The translations under genes and the position numbers were made by a program. The notes beneath the pieces are model-generated. The model did no database searches. It saw only the letters and a program-made list of their open reading frames with translations, and was not told where the DNA came from. Source: Luscinia megarhynchos (lineage: Eukaryota > Chordata > Aves > Passeriformes > Turdidae). Taken from it: a DNA stretch of 64,000 bases. The DNA lies in NCBI GenBank assembly GCA_034336665.1, contig JAPFBE010000013.1, forward strand, positions 21,741,056 to 21,805,055. Reading direction: 5' to 3'. Shown piece after piece: positions 49,101-63,135 of this stretch. The stretch's first letter is position 1, and the number at the start of each line of letters is the position of its first letter.

Positions 49101-51886
49101 GACAAGTGCTTGTGGTGGTGTGAGAGGGGAAACTATGAGCATGCAGAAGAATTTATTTCTGAACCTTCCCCTATAAAATGATACAGAGAAGCACAGGTTA
49201 ATCTGTTTGCTTGGAGGCTTAAGTACTGAAGACATCTTTTCCCTTGAATACTTCCAGCACATAAAAGCTGATTCTTTAGCCTATGTGGGGAAGAAAAGAA
49301 AAGAGGATAGAGAGTTACAGAGCTCCAAAATGTGCAGATTTTGGGAGCAGTACAGAAAACTTGAACTAAACTCTTATTTGCAGACTGGTACCCAGAATGC
49401 TTTCTGCCACTTTGCTCTTAAATGCTACACTTCTAGAGGTCACCCTTACCTAATAAAGTCTCTGCATCCGGTTAAAGCAACAGCTGCAGAGTACTCATGA
49501 GTTCAGGGGCAGCAGAAACAAGAGACACGTTCTACATTTGATTTTCTACTTGTGGCTGAGCTGCCCATGGGGAGACTCAGTTTGGACGATTGCTGGGAAA
49601 ACAGATTTGGTGTTTTGGTACAGCTGTGCAGCCAGTGTGGCTGGGAACACGATGTTTGCTGTTAACTCCCAGCCTGCCAAATGGAACTGTAGGCCTGCTG
49701 GCTGGAAAGAGCAACACATGGTAGGGAGCCACAGACAGCCTCACTGCATCATTCAGTTCTGGCTCTTCATGAGGTGATCTTGAATGCATTGTCTTTGAGT
49801 TCCACAGGCTTGGAGCCCCTTCTATGTCAACACACTTGCTGAGATACGAGGTCCTGATGACGAATTATATTGTCCTGGAAAGAGGAGGACTGAGAGCACA
49901 CAGTCGGAGTCGACTGTAAAGCATTGTGTGACGTGCTTAGCATTTGTAGGATGCACACAGAGCCTTTTGCACAGAGTACAACTGTCCCATCAGTGTATCC
50001 TGCATGTCTTTGTTCAAGTTAGCTTGGAGGAGATCTTGAATCCCTCTTGTGTCATCTGTTGCTGCCTTCTGCCCAGGACAAACACATAACTACCAGTACT
50101 ATAACACAGGGGGGTTTAGGTTAGGAGGAAGCTTTAGAAATCCTCAGCAACATTGTAGAATAATGCTGAGAAAACAATGACATGACCACAGCTGGAAAGA
50201 CTCTGCATAAGGATGTAGCAAACATACAGAAACATACAGATGATGCATTGAACCGTCCTGGGGAAAGCAAAGGAAAGGAACGGGCAATTTCAAGTAATCA
50301 GCTTCCTTGCAGCAGTTTCCTTCTCCTTATTTATAGTCACTCTATGATTCAGTCAGGCTGGAACTGTGAGTGCAAACAGGTTTTCTTTGCTCCTGGCTCT
50401 CCTTGGACTTCATTTGCACAGCAAAGCATCACCCAGTGCCAGAGATTTATGATACGTTCAAAGCCCAAACAAGGCTGGATCTGAACAGCCACATATCCTC
50501 CAAATTTCATGGTGGGAAACGTGCCTCTAGCGGGCTCCCAGGTAGCTCGTGTCAGATTCACTGATCCTCACTGCAGCTGTACATGGGGTGGGGCAACTCA
50601 GTCTGCTCCAAAGCAGCAGAGACTCAACAAACTTGAGCTCAGCTTCAAACCTAGGAAAAGCTCCTGGATGGACCTAACCTTTTGTCACCAAAACTCCCGG
50701 GCCTGGAGACCTACAAACTGGCATAGACTCAGGTCCAGTGCCAAATTCTGTAAATCAGCTCTTCATGCTTCATGTAACAAGTTTCATGCTTGTAACAGCG
50801 GGTTGCACCAAAAAAAACCACAGTGGCCATGTGTCTCCTCCTGAAAGCTTGTGAAATACTTGTCTGGGACTCAGTGCTTTACAGCTGAGGCTGCTCTTCA
50901 TCAGGATGGCCCTAGTCTTCATTGTTTCTATGTGGGAGGACCCTCTAAGCTGCAGTGAGGAGCATGAAGTTGTTGTCCTGAGGCTCATATAAAATTCCAG
51001 CAAAAAGACATTTATTGTCCAGAACTAGACTTGGTACTACCTGTCTCTAAGCTCACAGTCATTCACAGTTCCCTATACTACAGACACAAGCCTCTCCTTC
51101 TTCAACCTCTCTCCACACCTACCACAGCCCACAAGTGATAAAAGAATTTATAAGATGAGGTGTCTGTCATATGTCCATTGCTTTTTTTCAAAGCTGGAGA
51201 AAAAAAGTAGTGATCTTGTTCTGGAAGAAAATCAAAGGCTGCCAACAACAGCATGATATGTCAGCTCTTTTAATTTCATTTATTTATTTATTTTATCCAG
51301 TTGCTTTAATCCTTGGAGTTTAAAAGCAAAGAATGAGTGCAACGTGCTGTAAAATGAAGAGCATGTGACAGTATCAAAGAGCGAAACCAAAGGAAAGGGG
51401 GTGTGTGTGTTGGGGGAGCCTTGTCAGGAGACACATTAAGGCAATCCAGCTGATAGTTGAAGCCTTTTATAAATATAAGTAAAGTCTCCATGTCACTGTT
51501 TATCTTTCCTTTTGTTTAAACCATTGTCTCTCTCTTTCCCCAGCCCCTTGCATTCCAATCCTGCCTCTCTTCTTGTGGTCTCCTGCCATAGGTCCCACTT
51601 TGTATTTGAACTGTGGGGCTGCTGTGGCCACAGAATTAGAAAGTCTCCCTCTGCTGAGGATAGCAGAGTCTGTACCTCAACAGGCCATAGTGCGACCCTT
51701 CAAAGAGACTAAAATGCACTTTATTCTGATCAGGCTGGGATCCTGGTTCCTCTCAGTCTTTTTGAGCTATAAACAAAGCATGGCAATCAATCACAGCCAG
51801 TGGGAGCCTGGTCTCCAGTGGATTTTGGCACAGAAGTGGGAGATATGCATCACAGAAAAGCTGCTGTGCTGTATGTAGAAGTTGCA

Positions 51887-51920
51887 GTAGGGAGGTAGGT
51901 AGGTAAGTAGGTAGGTAGGG
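51887..51920. repeat. (GGTA)n microsatellite
   Basis: About seven GGTA units with one AAGT variant in the middle. Direct reading. Confidence 0.9.
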
Positions 51921-52483
51921 GGAAAGCAACCCAGAAATGCCTTTCATCCTTGATAGAAGAGCAGAAAGACAAGGAAACAGAATCACCACATTCTTCTCTT
52001 TCAGCCATCGTTTTGACACCCCCAGAAAACAACTCCAGTGGAAAAGCCTCAGTTGGGTATGATGCGATTCAGCAGGAGTGACTCAGTTGGCATTGTCTCT
52101 CTCTCACACACACAGAGCCTGTTACCTGTGATCTTTCTACAGAGTGGATGTAAATGCCAGGCCTGCCTCCTTTGAAGCCTCTTGGGCTTGGTCAAGCAGG
52201 AGAGTTTTACACAGTCCCTGTTTCCCCTAGCAGCCTTCATGCCTCCTCGTGGCTCTCTCCCAGCAGAGGCTGCACAGTCTCACACATCAGCACAAAACCT
52301 CTGGCTCTGGTGGTACCCAAACCAGGTGTCACACCCCACCAGAGACCAAGCCATGACATCTCACTACTGGCAAGCAGATTCTCTTGCCCTTGAAGAGACT
52401 GGCCCTTCAAAATCACAAGACAGAGTCTAAATGTTACTCTCTCCCAGCCTGAGACATACTTGACCCCTATCCCCAGAAACATT

Positions 52484-53128
52484 TATCATGGTTTAACCCT
52501 AGCCATGGACCAAGCCCCAGGCAGTCGTTTGTTCACTGCCCCACCAGTGAGATCAGGGAGAGAACTGGAAGGGTAAAAGCTGTAAAACTCATGAGTTGAG
52601 ATAAAGTCAGTTTAACAGGGAAAGCAAACGCTGAGCACACAAGCCAAGCAAAGCAAAGAGTTCAATCACCATTCCCATGGGCAGGGAGGTGTTCAGCCAT
52701 GCCCAGGAGAGCAGGGCTCCATCACGTGTAACAGTTACTTGGGAAGTCAAGCACCAACATTCCAAAGATCCTTCCCTTATTCGTTCAGCTTTATATACTG
52801 AACATGATGTCATGGGGAATGGACTATCCTTCTAGTCAGTCTGGGTCACCTGTGTCTCCTCCCAGTTTCCCAGGCACACTCAACTTCCTTGCCAGCATGG
52901 AAGTACAGAAAAATAAGCAGAAAAAGCCTTAGATATGTGTAAGCCCTGCTCAGAAGAAAATATCTCTATATGAAAGAAATCTAGAAAAAGAAAGAAATCT
53001 AGAGAAAGAAAAATACGTCTATATGATTAACTCTGTGTTCTGCACAAGTCCAAAACAGCTTCTTGCCAGGCACTGGGAATACAATGTGAATGTAATGTAT
53101 TGTATTGTAAGCAGTCAAAACCAGCAAA
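52484..53128 (-). mobile_element. Endogenous retrovirus LTR of a common avian type
   Basis: The plus strand begins tatcatggtttaaccctagc, the reverse complement of a widespread avian ERV LTR 3' end. It continues through aaactcatgagttgagataa, gggctccatcacgtgtaaca, gttacttgggaagtcaag, agctttatatactgaacatg and gtgtaagccctgctcag. It ends near gtcaaaaccagcaaa at 53128. The copy of about 645 bp lies on the minus strand, in the direction of LSAMP. No internal retroviral sequence flanks it, so it is solo or was orphaned by deletion. Terminal bases have mutated (TA and AA in place of TG and CA) and no clear target duplication remains. A local duplication interrupts it near 52970-53020. Confidence 0.85.
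52971..53012. repeat. Local tandem duplication inside the LTR
   Basis: gaaagaaatctaga occurs twice in tandem with a short A/G-rich spacer, and a third partial unit follows. The motif tctatatga flanks both sides. It replaces a short part of the LTR near its 5' end (minus strand), so it probably arose after insertion. Confidence 0.7.
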
Positions 53129-54564
53129 ATGTCCCTGAGAGGCCCCAAGGCCACAGAGCTATGATCTGGAGAGTGGCGACTGTCGAGTGACTGAGCAATG
53201 ATCTGATGGATGTGTGGCTTGCAGTGGCTGGGGTGGACATGCTGCAACAAGACCCATGGACAACCCCAGCTCTTCCCTATCCAGAGGAGCTCCTGTGGTG
53301 GGCACTGGCAAAGGCAAGAGTGGTTAGCACACAGAAGGCAGGCACTTTAAGTTCTGTCAACAGTGGGCCTCTGACTGAACTACTTTTAATCACACATCTG
53401 ACTCTCTGGCATGGGATGTGTGACTCTGGGGACCACAGGAGGGAATGACAGGTGGATTGGCAGATTCTGTGCTGAGGCTACTGCACTCTGACCAGTCTCT
53501 CTGGTTTTCTAGTTCCTGGAGTGTGTTGCTTAGGATCTGTATGCAAGGTGTACCAGTCCCAAAGTAGATTAAGTAGACTTCAAAGAGACTGCTAATTTCA
53601 TACAATGATTATAAAACTGCCCAGTCTCACAGAAGGGAAGCAAGCTTTATATTATTAATTCTTGCAAGATGCAGATGATCTGAGATCTTTGCAAGAAAGG
53701 CAGTATAAGAAAGGCCCAGAAAACTAATTTCTCCAAGGTGCAGTTTGCTTTTTTTCCCCAGTCCTAAAGGAACAAGAAAAAAGAAAGAGGAGACAAATGC
53801 CACAGAGCAGGCAGAAGGCAGGTTGGACTTAAGATGACAATAAGGGCCACTGGAAGCAGAACAGAGGAGTCATTTGTTCCCCTAAGACTGGTGTGAAATG
53901 CAGAGTGTCCCAGAGTTATGCAAATGCATGCCAGCAGGACCTGTGCACCAGTCCTGGAGCACAGGTCACTCCCAAGGTGCAGAGGGACCCACAGGACAAA
54001 CACCATTTAAATCAGATAATTTTTATCTTTTCAATACCAAAAAATAAGGAGACAATTTTTGAAATGCAGTGACTGTCAAGCAGGAGTCTGGAACAACTAA
54101 ATGCGATACCTAATTAAACACCTATACTTCCATGGAATGCAAGATTTGCCTCCTTTCTCCTTTTTAGTACAGGAAACCCAGAGATAAAACCTTCAAGTTA
54201 TGAGCAGCTATACCCTGCTGAGAAAAGTGATGGAGTGCTATGCTCCAGAGAACTTAAACCAGGCCCCAGAAAATATGGGGTTGACACCTAGAAGGTTTTC
54301 TTCTTATTATTAGTGCTGTTGTTATTGTTATTATCATTACTATTTTTCCTGACACTAAAACTCTTCTTGTCATGTTCCCAGAGGGAGACAAACAGTGTGT
54401 GTCTGCATGTTAATGGGAACAAATGGGGCCACTCTACTTTCCTGATGCACAGGGTTCAAATGCTGGAGGAACTGCTGGGAGCAGGTATACTTTAGGGAAT
54501 GCTGGGTAGGGCTCATGGATTTTGCACAGGAAAGAAACACAAATACAGGCTTTGGGGATGCATG

Positions 54565-54640
54565 ATCAGAGCTCAGCTCTCCTACTGACTTAAGCAGCTT
54601 GGGCAGGTTACCTGGGGTCCTGTGCTCTGGCTGCTTCCTT
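54565..54640 (+). repeat. Possible MIR-like SINE core fragment
   Basis: The text cagctctcctactgactta followed by cagcttgggcaggttacctg resembles the MIR core (CTCTGCCACTTACTAGCTGTGTGACCTTGGGCAAGTTAC-type) with a short deletion. The match covers only about 50 bases, so it may be chance. Confidence 0.3.
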
Positions 54641-57600
54641 GCAAAAGTTCAGAAGTAACAGGACTATGACCTGTGCTATTCCCAGGACATGGTAAGAAAT
54701 AAGGCCCTAAACGTTTCTGGCATGCTGGATCAGAGAGTGATATAAATACTTCATACAAGGTGAGAAATGGCCTAGAGGGGAGATTTCCTACATTGCCTAA
54801 TTAGATGAAGCTGAAGAGATTAGGTGCAAAAATCAAAGGTCAGGAACCAAAATCTGAAGTCTTTCAGTTTGCATCATCATTAAATGTGGCCAAATGAAAA
54901 AGCCACCAAGAGAGGATGTAAGAATTTCTCATTTTTAAGATTTCCTCATTTATATTTCACTGCCTTAATGTGAATAAATGATTGTGCACAAAATGGGACA
55001 GTGGAGTGATGAAACATGTCAGGCATATAGCAGGTTGTAAGAAAGCCAGAGCTCAGGTTGTGAATTTGAAGTGTCAGTGGTTTCAAATTTGATTGGATAT
55101 TACTTAAAACATGGGGGAGAAAAAAAAGGCATTGATGACTTCCCCATTGATGTGAATTGCGATCAAAGATCCATTTGCTTCCCACGGGACCATGAAGACA
55201 AACCCTGACATAGCACAGAAGAGAAAAGCTGTTGTACAGGTTAAACAAATACTCTGTATAGCTTTGTGTCTTGCCTCTCACAGGGACCAAAAGCTCATGC
55301 CAAGGCTTGCATAGAAGAAAAGAAGCATATATGATACTTTCCTTGAGTATTCACCCACAGTGCTCCTCTCATGTTTTTAGTACTATGTTCTTTACTGAAG
55401 ATGTCTCTTGTAGCTTACCTGACTTCCCTTTTCCAATACACAGGACTGCAAAATACCTTAGACAATAAATGCCTTTGTACATGCACCTTACCTTACCCAG
55501 AACTCATGTGCCTGCCTGTGAATTCTCTGAAAGCACTGACATCCAAAAAAGGCAGAGGATAAACTTGGTAGGCTTTGTTTCCCTTCTGCCCTTAGCTGCT
55601 TCATTTGCCTATCACTTGGAAAGGTGTGGCAGCCAGAAGCCACAGGTTCAGTTGTGGGGCTTGAGGCATGGGTTGAAGGGGAAAACACAGTCTCTCCTTC
55701 TGGGCTGCAGCACATCCTAGTCATTCTCTGCCCTTCAGAAGTCAGAGGGGCCACTGGACCTTGCCAAGATTATAGTGGTACTTGGGAGCATTTCCTGATA
55801 GTGCCTTCTCCTAAGGCTTTTTACTTGAGTGCATAGTGTGCCCAAATCCACCCCTGTGATTGCCCAGGTGCTGTGGCTGAGGAAGTTGCAGAAGGACAGG
55901 ATTGAGTTTCCCTATGCTCTGAGACAGAAAAAGTCCCACCCATTCACTGTGGGTTCTCCTGTCACATCCTACTCACTTCATCTGTTGTGAAAAGAGACCT
56001 CTCTCCCTCTCCTTGGAGACCTGCTCCACTGCCAGGACTTGAGCCAATCTTATAATCAGGGCACCTTAGTGTATCTTCTTTTGTTAATTATAACTCACAT
56101 CTTCAAATTACAAAGCCTGGAACCATCCCCTCCATCTCTCAAAAAAAACCCCAAAAACCCTCATGGCCTTCATGGTATTTACCCTTTGAATGCTTCCAGG
56201 CCAGTGAAAAGCCCAGCATGCAGAGAAGGTCTGCCAGGATAAAGAAAATGGAAGATGTTTTTCAGGAGAAATAAAAAACTCAACTTTTTTTGTTTGTTTG
56301 TTTTTAAATATATATATTAATAATGGAGGGAGAATCCTCTAGCAGAAAACCAGCAGAAAAAAACAAGACTTCCAGGACAACAACTATTGTCATGTTCTTT
56401 CCAGCATGCTTGTCTAAGCTCTGCTGATGTTAGTTCAAAACACAGAGAAGGCACAATCCTCAGTGGTGCTGAGCAGACCCCAAGGAACACAAAAGGTACT
56501 CAGCTCTTAATAGAAATTGCTCATAATGACAGAGCCTCTCAAGTACATAAGCTGCTCTGAGGGGAGGCACAGCCATTTTCTTGCTGAGTTTGAAACTAAG
56601 AGCCCTGCTTGGCAGCTGCCATTCAAGTCACGATCAGATCTGGCCTTTCATGAAAATGCAAGCTCATTAAAACATCCGGAGAAAGGGAGGGGGATGTGGT
56701 GCAACCCTCAGCTAGAGGGATAGAAAGAGCAATTGCAGTCAAAACTGGGGCTTGGTAGTTACAGACAAACAAGGCAAAGGGATGAAGGGGACCAAGGCTA
56801 GATAGCAACCACAAAATATTGCCTGTAACTGTCCTGAATAAAAAAGGAAATAGGCATTTACCTTTAGCTGTTGTGGGACTTTTTTACCTCTCTCTTTTTG
56901 TTTTTTTTTTTTTTCTGCCTGCCTCCACAAACACAGCTTGGCTGCTGAACTACACAGCAGATAAATGATGTAGAGACGCTAGGAACTTGTGGCCTTATTT
57001 AAACAAAGGCTAGATAGAGTTATCTGGATCAATTGAGCCAATGCTTCCTTGAGCACTAATTCAGGCCAAACAACTGCTACTGAGAATAAGCTCAGCTGAC
57101 CTCCCTAGGAAGTGATCAGGTAAGATGGAGATGTAAACAGCAGCTTTTGACACGGGTGCCGACTGGGACAACTTTGCTTCCACATGAATGCTGCTTTACA
57201 TAAGCAAAGAGTGGTCTCAGACTGTCTGAATTATCTCATTCCACCCCTACACAGCAACTTAGCTTAAGATGAGCCCTGCTGGCTTGGAACAAGGGCCTCT
57301 ATAATCCTTTTTCCTGAAAGTGGGCAGTGAAGTATGCTTAAAGTAAAGGGGTTATCTATCCCCACAACATCCTCTCAGCTTCCAGCAATCTGCCCTGAGT
57401 GGGCTTGCCTTCATTTTAGCTCATATAACTTGGGAAGAGGTTTCAAAGTGAACCAAATCCTCCCATGCACTACTATAGATCAGTGTATGTGACCACTCTG
57501 TTACACAATCACCCAATTATCTCTATCTGTTAATGATTCCCTGTGTGCCTGTGTGAGCTGGGGAATAACCCCATTAAGCCAACTATTTTTTAAATTCTCT

Positions 57601-58683
57601 TTCAGTCATTAGTGCCACTTGGGACTAGGCTTGCCACTTCTGCTGACTATTTAGAGCACTGGAGCCTGAGTCACTGCCTCTGATTCATCTTTTTATGCCC
57701 ATGTGACTCTGGATGTAATGGAGCAGTGGTGAATCAGGCCCTATGTATCTCAACTATGTTGCAATCAGTAACTCTCCATTCTCTGCCCCTTTCCCTCATG
57801 AGACCTGTAGGAAATGCAGAAAATGCTAAGCTTCTGCCAACAGTTAAGCAGGTTCAAAGCACGGGTGATCAACCACATCCCAAGCAAAGAAAGCACAACT
57901 TGAGAAAAATCACAGAGTGAAGCTTATTTCAAATGATGCCATTTTGCAGAATCTTACATTTGTACCCCTGGGTCTTATTCTTACACAGTTACTGGTTCAA
58001 AGCAAATTTTACCTCTTATCAGCAGCGTTGAAAGGCTTTACCTCATCTGCTGAACAGAGGGAAGGTGCAAAGGCACCAGCAGCATGACTCTCCACAGGTC
58101 AGACTAGCTTCCCAACTCCTTGGCTTCCAAGACAACTGAGACTTGCAACCTCAGTTTAGCCCATCTTTGACTGTGACATAAAAATCCCTGGCAAAACAGT
58201 TCAATAGCATAATCCTCTCCTTTCTCTCAAACTCACTGCAAATCTAAACAAAGGAAGACTGGAAGGTCTATTTTAGAACAAGAGGATCTCTGTTGGGAAG
58301 AATTCACACAAGATGCTACCTAAGTTGCAAAGTCACAAAACTCACAGATAGCAGCTCTGAAATTTTGTCTCCCAGCACCTGATAGCAACCTTCTCCCCCT
58401 TCATCCCCACACACCAGCCTTGCAAATCTGTGAAAGTGCAATCCATGAGTCAGTGACAAAGCCTTTGCTTCCAAGCATGAAGCATGGTGTTGAGCTAGAC
58501 CTTTAAACATCTGTTTAAGATCCAATTTCATTACAGGCTGGGGCAGACCCTTGTTTTGAGTCCTCTGTGCTGAGGGTGGCAAGTGAGCAGCCCTCTGAGG
58601 ACCCAAGACCTCAGTGGTGTTACAGGACAAGTAAGACGGAGGGATGCACAGGGAGGGAAGGGTGGCTTGGTCACAAAGCTGGG

Positions 58684-58698
58684 GTGTGTGTGTGTGTA
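58684..58698. repeat. (GT)n microsatellite
   Basis: Seven GT units. Direct reading. Confidence 0.85.
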
Positions 58699-61065
58699 CC
58701 ATTGTCCATTTCTTTCCTCCTGTTGTTTTTAGGTAAATAGGCAACCAAAAGCTTGCCTGACAGGTAGTCTGTGCTCCTTCTGCCTTGTCAAACTCTTCAA
58801 GGGAAACATTATTGCCTTAATTGCTTAATTCCAATTTGGATAATGCGTCTCTCTGAGAACTGCAAAAACAGAGATGCAAAAGGAAGATTAAGAGTGACAT
58901 ATGCATGCTGTCAGGCTTTTGAAATTGGGGAAGTGAAGTTGAGAACCACAGACAGGACGAGCAGCCCTGGTCCCAGCTCCCAACTCACTTCCCAGGAGCC
59001 TTTCTCACCCCTGCAGCCCTCAGACCCCTGCACTCACAGGGTGTTCTCTGATGGGCTTCCCAACTGTAGTGCTCTGCCCAGATTTTTTATTCATGGACAG
59101 TGTGGTCTAGAATCTTTCAGAGGGTCCTGGTGGCATAAGCTGCCCCTCAAAACCTAGACAGCAAAATGCTGCATGCCTTGGGCATGGAGACTTGTCCTTT
59201 GCCTTGCATTGCAAACAAATGAGGACAGAGCAGGTAAAATCTAAGCCTAGACAAAACAATTTCTCTTGGATCTCCTATTCTACTGACCAGTCCTGATTTT
59301 GAAAGATTTGACTAATTTTTTACTTCACATGTCAGTGCCTTTCTAAGTTCATGAATATTCGATACTGGACTTCCTAGATAGTCTCAGGAAAGCCTGTTCT
59401 CCCAGTGCTTCTTGCTTGACTGGCACATGTAGATGTATATTAGAAGACCTCCAGAACCACAAGATTTCTATAATTACAAGCACAAGACATCTCTCATGAG
59501 CCGAACTCATTCCCACTTCTGAAATAACACAAGTGCTTCACTTGCAGAAGACAATGGAACCATTTTCCTACTTTAATAAGCCAACAGCCCAAAACTTCCA
59601 AATGCAACTGTGGTGAACACACAGTAGACCAATAGGGAGATATGAGCTTTCAGCATAAATTCTGGCCATTTCTTATTTTATCTGCATCAGCTTCACACCT
59701 TGTTCCAAAACAGAGCACAATCTTACAGAAGTTCTATGCATATCATGAGCTGTGTTCTGTGTCTCTTGGTTCTATTAATCCCTCTTTCCCCATACATCAG
59801 GCATAAAGATTTATGCTGAAGATGAAGCTGAAGATTTATGTCAAAGTTAACACAGACCCCACCAATTTCATGGAAAGGAAATGTGGGATTGATGCCTCTG
59901 CACATACAAATGGGATAAAAATCCTAAATTGGACGTTGGCTGCATGTGAGCATTCCTGTACCAGAGAACTGCATCACACTCATGTTTATACACTAACTTT
60001 GGCACTACTAAAGCATACCATTCTGTCCTGGGTTGATGGAATAACCCTCAAATGTGGGCATACGGATACTCCTACAAAAGGATTTGTCACTTATCCCTCA
60101 TCTATTTATATAGTTGTAGTGGTACAAACTAATCAAGGCAGACAAGCTCACAGGACACAAACATCCCTGAATTTCTGATCTGAATTTGCAGCTTGTCCCT
60201 GTCTATATGTAACTGAGACACTAAAAGAGACTGTAACAATACAGAACAAAACTAAGAAAGGGAACATGTTCCCAGAGGAAGGATTTTGCTGCTTCTTGAC
60301 ACAGTTTGTTGAAAAGCTGTGTAACAGCCAGAGGCTATTCCTGGTCTGAGGCACCTGGGAAAAATGAGCCTTGTATCCTGACTGATAAATTGGGCTCAAA
60401 GTTAGGGAAACATCTCCAGTAAGAGTCACCAGTGGTGTGACCTCTCGACTGAAATAAAACAAGCAGCACACAGGAAGAAGTAAGAAAAATTGGAAGCCTG
60501 CTGGCTTTTCTGTTTGCAATGAGAAGCTACACTGTTTTAGTTGGACTACAAAGGAATTTGCAGTAGCAAAGCAGAGGATGCTTGTGGAACAGGTGCAAAC
60601 AGTGCTCATTTAGCAGCTGGGTATGAAAAAATCAATGAATGAGATGTGAACCAAGCAGATAAGTCAAGATATACAGAGCAGGTAAGCAGAGGACAGAGGC
60701 TGTTTAATAACAGCCAGTCTCAGAGGAAGGAAGAGGATCAGCAAACAGCTGAGAATGAGCAGAATGGGAGGGAGATAATGAAAAGACCAAGCAGATAAAT
60801 GTGAATGTCAGATGGCAGCAATCACTCTGCATCACAGCAAGAGGACTTCTTTTCTCTCTTTTACTCTAAAAGGCATGGGAAATGGAAGGGCAAATTGGAC
60901 CCTTAATGTCTGTGGGCAGAAGGGGAGAGTTGGTGAGTTATAAAAGCTGCAGCATCAATCCCTGCTAAACCAGAGTAGGAAGCAGCTGTTGTCTTTGCCA
61001 TTAAGCCCCTTCCAAGAAAGCTTCTTGAGGACTTAGGCAGTACATGGATGAGTCAGAATCAGGAA

Positions 61066-61104
61066 CTATTTAATATGGCTATTTAATATGGCTATATAAT
61101 ATGG
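61066..61104. repeat. 13-bp tandem repeat, three units
   Basis: ctatttaatatgg occurs at 61066-61078 and 61079-61091 without change, then as ctatataatatgg at 61092-61104. The array is AT-rich and ends exactly on a unit boundary. Direct reading. Confidence 0.93.
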
Positions 61105-62558
61105 AAGCTTTTCTGGACACTGTTCATACTGTTTGTAAGGTACCTCTCCCCAGTGCCCTCCTCTCCCTATTCCAACCAAGACTCAGAAGGGCAGGAACAG
61201 CACCAAAATGGTGCCTCCCACAGCCAATGCAATGTGGATGCCAGCAAAAGCAGGTAAAGCAATGCTTGGGGTTTGCTTCAGCTTGGAAAGAGGACTCCCT
61301 GCAGCAGGCAGCAATGGCCCTAAGGAAGAGCTGCTAGGAACATGAATGACTGCAGAGGGACAGGCCCACAGCTCACAGAACACCACAGGTTTAAAGTTAA
61401 ATTCACAAGGTGTCCCATGAGCTCTGAGTAATGAAGACGCCTTGGCAGCCTGGAACCAAGGTAGGGCACAAGTGGGGATGTGGTCTTGCAAAGGCTGTGC
61501 TTAATTAAAAGAACAGGCTGCCAAGAAATGATTCCCATGTTGGAATGAGAATGGAGCAGAATGGAGAAGATGCGCTGGAAATGCGCTGCTTGTGAGGCCA
61601 CATAATGTACACATTCTCACTGCTGGCACACAAATTATTGCTGGCCCTGATGCTGTCGTAGTGGGTCTATGGGGAGGATGGGGTTTACACTTGAAGGTCC
61701 TACGTTCTGCCTAAGGCAGCCCTTTTATTTTAGGAAGCTGCTACACAGCCCTGTGAACACCCAGGGGTTGATCAGAAATGCCACCTAGCCAGACCACTGC
61801 TGTGCAAATATGCCTGTAAGGCTGGGGACTTCCACCTCCCCAGAACTTGCTTACACCCTTAAATCTTTAATAAGCTGAAGCACAACTCCACAGCCCAACA
61901 ACCTCACCTTCTCCTTCACACAGATGCATTACAGCAATGGCTTTGATCAAGCTCAGAACCAGTGAGTGCAGATCCTGCATAAAGTATGAGACTCAGTTAT
62001 TTATCTCTCTCTCCCCTCATTACCCTCAAGCATTCTAGAAGTCTTGTCCTCTCTGGGGGTATAGCAGATCTACAGATACAAAGCAGAAGGTGGTGGCTCT
62101 CCCTCACTCTATCCTTCGTAAGTGTTGCTTTTTGTCTCAGCTCTCATCTGCAAGGTGCCCTCTTCATACTGCTCTTCAAAGTAAAATGCTTTTCTCCTGC
62201 CTCTTTCCTGATGCAAAATATCTAAAACTCTGTTACAGACCTCCTATGCAATGCCTGCTTGGCTGCAACTCATAGTGAAAAATGCCCCCTCACCAGCAAG
62301 AGTCTCCCTGAGCCTTTTACCTATCTCAGTATGCTACATCTCCACTACCCCCTCCCTGCTTTCATTTTCAATTGCATGTAATCAGTTTCCAGCTCTTTAA
62401 CCTTATTCTGAGTGCTCTCTTTTTTGAGAATTTGCTATTCCACCCTAAAGCACTCGAAGGGAAAGAAACACACACATTTTAATTAAATTTCTCTCAGTTT
62501 TTTCTCTTTCATTTGCATATTTATTTTTATTTTTTCCCCATTTCCAACCTGAGGGAAG

Positions 62559-62576
62559 ATAAATAAATAAATAAAT
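62559..62576. repeat. (AAAT)n microsatellite
   Basis: Four AAAT units, part of a longer A/T-rich patch starting near 62520. Direct reading. Confidence 0.85.
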
Positions 62577-63135
62577 GCAAAAGGGAGGAGGATATGGAAC
62601 AATACATGCAAGGTGACTGGGATGCAGATCACAGGCATGGGCTGGAGATGGACTGGAGGACAACTGAAGGGGAGAGAGGGGAGGGACAATCCTGCAACTA
62701 AGCTGAAAGTAAGGTCAGATATGGCAGAAATCCAATGATGCTCATGAAAATGCTTTTAGGAAAGGAAGAAAGGAGGAGGTAGAGAAGACAGACTGTTTCA
62801 AAGTTCATAGTATGCTGATGAACGTGAATCAACTCCCCAAACTCTCTCTTCAATGGATTCCAGTGGAGCAGTTTCTGCTCTGCCATTGGTTTTGCAACTT
62901 GTGCACCCAGTGATGTGCACTTTGGAATGCTGGGCATAGGCCATTCTAGGTTTCTGGGCTACAGGACAGAGCAGTGCCCCTCATTTTGGATATGACAACA
63001 GAAAAAACAAATCAGCCCAAAGTCTAATGTTAGTGACAAAAAAAGAGTGCTTCAGAGTGGGGAGAACTAACAGCAACAATTAAAGGAGAATATCAGAACT
63101 GATTAAGATAGTACGGATGAAGACTTGATCACTAA

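Larger units (their letters stand above)
44441..52483. other. Long intronic stretch, no gene seen
   Basis: Contains T-rich runs (45691-45720), the inverted-repeat cluster at 46031-46105 and a short tandem repeat at 51887-51920, all noted separately. A direct duplication aaacatacag x2 lies at 50219-50239. Open frames are short and overlap on both strands; none resembles a known protein. Confidence 0.55.
53129..61065. other. Long intronic stretch, no gene seen
   Basis: Holds a TTA/TTG-rich run at 54303-54345, a T-run at 56899-56914, a T/TTTG-rich run at 56285-56306 and a (GT)n at 58684-58698. Open frames at 58316-58744 (minus), 59813-60178 (plus) and 60148-60609 (minus) show no recognisable similarity and lack splice or promoter support. 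Confidence 0.55.

Noticed and set aside
59813..60178. 121-codon plus frame as a possible processed pseudogene
   Set aside because: No recognisable parent protein, no poly(A) tail and no flanking duplication.
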